Shown here: positions 58,737 to 64,000 of the stretch, one piece after another | Layout: every line of letters begins with the position of its first letter | How positions within the stretch are numbered: position 1 is the stretch's first letter | NCBI GenBank assembly: GCA_964007475.1 | Contig: OZ023273.1 | Span: forward strand, 40,301,525-40,365,524 | Source: Hybos culiciformis | Lineage: Eukaryota; Arthropoda; Insecta; Diptera; Hybotidae | Reading direction: 5' to 3' | DNA length: 64,000 nucleotides | Program-made: the position numbers and the translations under genes | The notes under the pieces: generated by a model | The model's input: only the letters and a program-made list of their open reading frames with translations | Told to the model about the DNA's origin: nothing | Databases searched by the model: none

Positions 58737-58996
58737 TGTTAATTTTAAGTAGAATCTGGAATTAAATAAATAACTCGGCAGTTATTATTAGAAAAATAAG
58801 CTTTATTTAATTCAAAGTTTTGTTTAGTTTTAATAAAAATAAATTGAAGCGTAAAAATAAAAAAAAATTATCTGTTCTCTACGAACTTTTCTTCAAGAAT
58901 GAAACTGACTAATATTTGCCGTCAGTTATATCGGTGCGCCGCTTTCATCAGCGCAGTCGGCTGATTTGACAGAATCGCAACAACCTTTTTCTAACA
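58737..58996 (-). repeat. 5' LTR of the copia element
   Basis: 260 bp, TGTTA...TAACA, about 99 percent identical by eye to the LTR at 54415-54673. As the upstream LTR of a minus-strand element it should carry the promoter. Followed by the target duplication CTTTC. Confidence 0.95.
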
Positions 58997-59504
58997 CTTT
59001 CGTTGCTTGATCATTCACTTCGTAAATATTTTATATTAACTGTAAGAAAATTTTATCATTTACTGCTCTTTCAAGATATTAAGGATGTTCTATTACGGAA
59101 TTTTTTATTTTAGTATGTAATATGGTATTAGTTGCTAGGGTGGTGCATTTTATAATAAAATCAGGCAACTTCTTACTATTCAAAAACATGTAATTCGGAT
59201 AATTTTCGGTAGTAATCGTTTATGTAATAGTTTCAATTTATTTGAATCTCTGAATGGCTAAGTCATCTATATTTTTTACAATCCTCAAAATATTTCTAAA
59301 AGGCTTCCTGTGTCTTCTCCAATGTTGGTATATTTGCTGTTAATCCCCACAGCGTTTAAAAGATTCTTTGACATTTCAGCCCCCAGAGTTTATAATACAT
59401 TGCGCCGACCATATCAAAGTTCTTTATTCAGTAGGTATTTTCACAGGAAAATTGAAGGTGTGACTTTTCAGAGAAATTATGAAATAATTGAGTCATTATT
59501 TTAA
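58997..59504 (+). pseudogene. Jockey/CR1-like relic, 3' part
   Basis: This continues the relic interrupted by the copia element. Fragments in shifting frames include FQDIKDVLLR, a run resembling the QK-x-IRIIFGSNR segment found downstream of many Jockey-type RT domains, and a final open stretch (59310-59504) reading FFDISAPRVYNTLRRPY and ending at a stop at 59504. Frameshifts and stops are frequent, so it was dead well before the copia insertion. Confidence 0.7.
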
Positions 59505-61009
59505 TGGAAATTTTCTTTTTTTTTAAGCAATGTTTCCATAAATTCATTCTTTCTGTTTTTTTCAGAGTTCTATTTTATTTTTATATGTACTAAACTTTTT
59601 CTTGGTTAACACCCTACAAAAAAAACTTATTTTCAAAGTTTAGTAAATAATATTTTTAAAGCATTAAGTTCGACACAAATATCTTATAAATATTTAGACC
59701 GTTCCCATTATAATTTTCTGAAGCCTCTTCTTTTTTTTGTTCTTGAGTTTCAATCAAAGCCACTTTTTTTAGGTTTTTCATAGTTTCTATTTCTTATTCG
59801 TTAATAATTTTGTATTATTTTTATTGTTGCTTCTTTAAACTCTTGTACTACTTAAGTTTTTTCCTTAATTTTTATATAATTTAAAAAAAATTTTTTGAGA
59901 TAAATTTTCTAATTTCTAATAGATACTAATTTTTTTTTGTTTTTTATTAATTCAATGATTTATATAAGTGCGAACTCTTGTGACGATCAAAGTAGATATA
60001 TTATCTATTTACGAAAAATGTTACAATATATATATATTTGAGTATATATTTGAGTAAAGTAAAGTAAATATTAAATATATATATTCTATGCATTATGTTA
60101 CAATCTTTTTCTATAAGGCCCCCAAAAAAATCAGTTATATTTAATTCCTTTACCTTTACTATGGAACATTTTGTGTGATATATTTAGATTACTCTTGATT
60201 TGACGCAATTAAAAATCATGAAAACATCGGTAGAAGTTGTCCCATCTTCTGAAATTAACAGTACGATGCCATATTGTATGTTCTTTCCATTGAATAGACA
60301 CCATATAAACACCATAAAGACATAAATTTGGTATTGGTTTTCGAACATCAAATTCATATTTACAAGCAAATCTGCAATTTTCTAAAAGTGTTGTAATTTT
60401 TATATTACATATGCTTTAATTAGATGTAGTCAATGTTTGTATGTGAGCTAAACAAAATGTTGGCTGTGTATGGAAATAGAAAATAATTATATTTACTTAT
60501 AAGAAAATTTCTGAACATATGCGCTTTAAAAATTAGTTTTCAGTTCAAGCTCATCTGATAATAAAAACAAATCTTAAGTTATCGAATTTTGTTTTACTAC
60601 GTTGTTGGTAGATAAATAGAGCTGTAATATGAGATTTACACATATGTATGTATGTGGCGGTTGTAAGAATTCAACATTAAACCAAAATAATTAAATCTAC
60701 CTAACTTTAATAATAAAAGACCTAATTAAAAACATAACGTAACTTAAGAAAAAATATCGTATGATCCTTCATATTTTTTGTTAAATAAAAATTCAGTATT
60801 AATCAGAAAAAATTTAAAAATTATATCACAAGATATAATTTTTGGTAAGAATCCATATACATATATAATATATATGATCCTTAACCACTACATAAACTTT
60901 TGATACCTTTTCTCAATGTAATGATCCCTCACTGTGAAAAATTGGTTTTGGTTTTGCTTTGATTATAGGGTTAATACAATCTCGAATGAAGTAATTTTTT
61001 GATAGAACT
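59505..61009. other. AT-rich intergenic DNA
   Basis: No gene was recognised on either strand. Confidence 0.5.
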
Positions 61010-61118
61010 GAATTTCAAATTCCTTATGTATTTTGTTGTTGTGAATTTCAAATACACGTCCCAAAGCGTGTATTTGAAATATCATTACTGTCAAATTTAC
61101 GCTAGGAATTTGAAATTC
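61010..61118. repeat. Nested double hairpin
   Basis: The outer arms GAATTTCAAATTCCT (61010-61024) and AGGAATTTGAAATTC (61104-61118) are exact complements. Inside, ATTTCAAATACACG (61045-61058) and CGTGTATTTGAAAT (61067-61080) form a second perfect 14-bp stem with an 8-nt loop. All four arms share the word ATTTCAAAT/ATTTGAAAT, suggesting duplication of one motif. Not attributable to a known element. Confidence 0.8.
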
Positions 61119-61254
61119 TTTTTGAGTGAAGGCCTAATGTATTTTTAAAATAATATTATGCAAAAAAACTCAAACTTAAAATGTCTCAGTTTTAATATTG
61201 CATCACATGTAAACATAATCTAAGTAATTATTTTTGAAGATTAATTTTTTTGGT

Positions 61255-62053
61255 AGTGCCGTGCGGAATTTTGTTCTATTATATCTAAAAACCATCCCCA
61301 CAAAAATTTAGCTCAATTGAATACCATATTTAAACGATCCGCTTGGCGGTTAAGTGTTCATTTATTATACTAGAATTCTAATTGGTTTTTTCATACAATT
61401 GAGCGTTACACAGTGTCATAAAATTACTATTTACTTAATTTAAATTTTTGGATATAATATCAAATAAGATATTCAAATTATTACAATATTATATTTGTAA
61501 ATACAAAGTCCTAAAACTAATTATTTTTTAAAGTTTCAATTTCCGAGCTGAAACGTTGCTCCAAGGCTTTTCTGGTTGACTGAGATATATCTTCTTTTTT
61601 CATACAAGCAAGTTTTCTGTAATACTTTTTTCACGCTGTTTGAGTAAAAAATTTTTATCTTCTTGAATGGTGATTATTTCGAATGCACCTTGAGGTGCAC
61701 TTTTATTAAAATAAAGTTTCAATTCACGCATTTTATAAATAGAACATCACCATACTATGGCAATTTTACTATATTATACGAGTATGATGTTTGGATTGTC
61801 CCACTAGAAATATTTCTTTACGAATTATAAAAAAAATTTAAAAAATGGAATGTTATTTGTTTTTTGTTCAAAAAATTTTCTATTAGCTGAACCTACGAGT
61901 CCTACGACATTTTTTCAAAATTTCAGGTGCAAAAATCAATGGTACAACACGATACAAAAGTATGTTAGCGGGACGGGTCAACAATGTTAGATTGAGCTAA
62001 TATTTGGTAGGGACTACTTTTAGGTCCATTGGAACAAAATTTCGCCCGGCACT
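61255..62053. mobile_element. Degenerate DNA transposon with about 65-bp imperfect TIRs
   Basis: The left end AGTGCCGTGCGGAATTTTGT and the reverse complement of the right end (AGTGCCGGGCGAAATTTTGT) align over about 65 bp, including TTAGCTCAAT at their inner side. The element is 799 bp and contains a broken minus-strand frame (61517-61731). No target duplication is evident at the ends. Superfamily unknown. Confidence 0.65.
61517..61731 (-). pseudogene. Broken minus-strand coding relic inside the TIR element
   Basis: From an ATG at 61731 the minus strand reads MRELKLYFNKSAPQGAFEII and continues to FLLKQREK in one frame. In another frame it continues KKYYRKLACMKKEDISQSTR and ends at a TAG at 61517. 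Codon use and the charged, helix-like composition are unlike the surrounding AT-rich DNA, so this looks like the C-terminus of a real protein split by a one-base shift near 61630-61640. I do not recognise the family; a transposon-encoded DNA-binding or accessory protein is likely from its position. Confidence 0.55.
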
Positions 62054-64000
62054 CATCAAAATATGATTTTTTTTTGTATATAAATAACTGGGACCCTAAT
62101 GTACATATATGTATATTTCTATATTACGAAAGTAAGGTTAATCATTGTAAAAGTTTGTAAAATGTTTTAACAAATTTTTATTTATTTGGGGTGAAATTTT
62201 TTGTTGCTGATATTTATTCTTGTTGTGTTACTTTGTTGTTGCTGGGCATAAATATTTTTATTTATTTATTTTATTTATTTATTTTTTATATTTAATTATT
62301 AATTTTGATGTTGGACTTTGAAGATGAAGACGCTTCGCTTCAAATCTTTCTGAAGGCTAAATTATGTTTTCTCTGCAATCTGCAATCTACAATATTCGGA
62401 TTCAACGGGTTAATTTTTTATACGATTTTATTTTATAAATACAGTATTAATTTACACCAAATTAATTTAATTTATTTATTATTTATTTTATTTATTTTTG
62501 AATTCACTTTTAAATTAATCAATAATTAGCTAAAATTGTTGGAATGGCTTTTCGCGGCGGCAGGGTGAATAGTGGCTGTGAATATGAATTAAATCTACAC
62601 AACCAGCTAACCACACTGCCAAAGCGCTGAGCCAATTTTCAGTTGATGATATATTGCTTTTAAATTTAAAAAAAAACACTCTGTATTACAACAGGGATGA
62701 ACTTAAATATTATTTTGTTTAACAGTTACTATTATTTGTGAAATAATAAAAGCCAATGTAAAGAGTAAACATTTGTATTTTATACATTACTTACCTTTGC
62801 TTGATTGCAAAATTGTACTTTAGTTTGCAATTCTTAATTCAGGAAACAGATGATGGTGTTTCTTATATTATAAGAAGGAGATCAAATCTTATTAAAATAC
62901 ATACAAATAAAAACATTTTCATAATAATTATATAATATAATATATTTTTTTAAACAGGTAGGCAATGATAATAATTATTTCCTAAATTTTGAGTGCAAAT
63001 TACTTAATGTTTGATATTGTTTTACTATATAATGTTTGAAATTGTTTTATACATACACAGCAGTTTTGGAAATAAAAATTTCCTTTTCATACTTACTGTA
63101 ATGGATGTTGACTAAGTAAAATATCTTCAAAATTATGTTTTTTCTATTGTTAACATCACTTTGTGTCAAAATTAGAGTATGTATATAAGTTTTGCGATAT
63201 GTATACATTGGACATAACCTTTATTTCCTAATATGTACTTTTTAAGTGTTTCTCATAAGTCTGGTAGCATATAATATAAAAACGAGATGCTTTGTTCATT
63301 AAGGTCGGTAAAAAAACTGACAGAATACTCCACATTAAAATCTTAAATATTTTCCTTGCCCCACAAATTATTTCTTAAGTTTTAACTTTCTTTTACTGTT
63401 TTAAAAAAAAGCTAAAAAAATTTGGCAAAATAAAAATAAGACATTCGATATAGCAAAAATGTAAAAAACTTTTATATATATCTATATTATGTATTTATAG
63501 AGAAAAACATCAATTAATTATCAAGTTTTTTTGTTTCTAGTAACAATTTCTTTCAATTAAGATGAAATATTCTAATTTAAAGTGTCGTCTATTCTTGTAA
63601 TTTCTTATTTTGTTAACATAATGTCAACTCAGATGAAAATCGTTGATTATGGGATTATGAATTGTTATTATCCTAGAATTGAGAATTAAGTTGCCACAGC
63701 TACGGCTGTAATGTGGATAACCTATCTGTTTATATCATTTTCAATGTAATTAAATTGAATTATCTTGCTACAATTTTTATTTTTTGTTCTTGTATTTATC
63801 TAAGTTGACTAAGAACATATTTTACTGAAAAATACATAATGTATTAATAGGTATAATCAAATTAAGAAGATTAGTATATCATATTGTTTTCCATTTGAGT
63901 AATTTTTTTCTCTTTTTTTTTTCATAAAATCTAACAGAAGCTATGCGGTGCTATATAATATCAGATTTATTAAAAATGTTTCTTAATACATACTGTATGA
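62054..64000. other. AT-rich DNA with one GC-richer patch
   Basis: No gene was established. At 62541-62650 a GC-richer patch (GGCTTTTCGCGGCGGCAGGG) is open on the minus strand with a coding-like string (TENWLSALAVWLAGCVD) and partly open on the plus strand; it may be a scrap of a transposase or host exon. The rest is AT-rich without recognisable features. Confidence 0.4.

Larger units (their letters stand above)
54415..58996 (-). mobile_element. Ty1/copia LTR retrotransposon, nearly full-length, TSD CTTTC
   Basis: A 4.58-kb element with 259/260-bp LTRs that begin TGTTA and end TAACA. It is flanked by the 5-bp duplication CTTTC (54410-54414 and 58997-59001). Coding is on the minus strand in copia order: gag, zinc knuckle, protease, integrase, reverse transcriptase, RNase H. 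The tRNA primer site abuts the right (5') LTR and a purine tract abuts the left (3') LTR. The LTRs differ at only about three positions, so insertion is recent, yet the polyprotein is broken at least twice (near 55975 and 55050-55110). It lies inside an older Jockey-like relic. Confidence 0.97.

Noticed and set aside
1..64000. CRISPR arrays, tRNA and rRNA genes, bacterial-type operons
   Set aside because: No regularly spaced repeats, no tRNA arm signatures and no rRNA core words were seen. Intron-bearing genes and insect transposons show the DNA is eukaryotic nuclear.

Overview
The window is nuclear DNA of an arthropod, almost certainly an insect. It is extremely AT-rich, full of A/T homopolymers, and gene-poor. 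Its genes are split by spliceosomal introns (GT-AG, pyrimidine-tract acceptors), and it carries insect-type transposons: a Ty1/copia element, non-LTR retrotransposon remnants, hAT derivatives and many short foldback or MITE elements. Order and species cannot be fixed from the sequence. Most listed open frames are chance frames in low-complexity sequence; the real genes were recovered by joining exons.

Layout. 1-23 kb: non-coding AT-rich DNA with one MITE, one 5'-truncated non-LTR retrotransposon tail, a tandem duplication, a 317-bp hairpin and scattered palindromic AGGT/ACCT clusters; it may be upstream or 5'-intron territory of the next gene. 23.0-26.1 kb (+): a four-exon A20/AN1 zinc-finger gene of ZFAND5/6 type (187 aa). 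26.1-30.5 kb: AT-rich sequence, part of it probably 3' UTR. 30.5-34.9 kb: a cluster of TIR elements (two Harbinger-like MITEs, a hAT-type element with a perfect 8-bp target duplication, two foldbacks) surrounding the last exon of an unidentified minus-strand gene (33600-33758). 35.3-37.7 kb (+): a small gene resembling CCDC32, with two mutually exclusive terminal exons and two phase-compatible donors for exon 1. 37.7-44.4 kb: AT-rich, no exon recognised. 44.4-48.4 kb (+): a four-exon INO80D-like gene (1026 aa from the first usable ATG; the conserved N-terminal zinc finger was not found). 48.4-64 kb: no host gene recognised. It holds a foldback element containing a nested hAT derivative, a nearly intact copia LTR retrotransposon on the minus strand inserted into an older Jockey/CR1-like relic, and a degenerate TIR element with a broken minus-strand frame.

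The three recognisable host genes (ubiquitin/stress zinc finger, AP2-assembly factor candidate, chromatin-remodelling subunit) have no obvious functional link; they are neighbours, not an operon. No tRNA, rRNA or CRISPR array was found. The most interesting leads are the alternative 3' exons of the CCDC32-like gene, the missing N-terminal finger of the INO80D-like gene, the long intergenic hairpin, and nested transposon insertions whose target duplications give their order of arrival.
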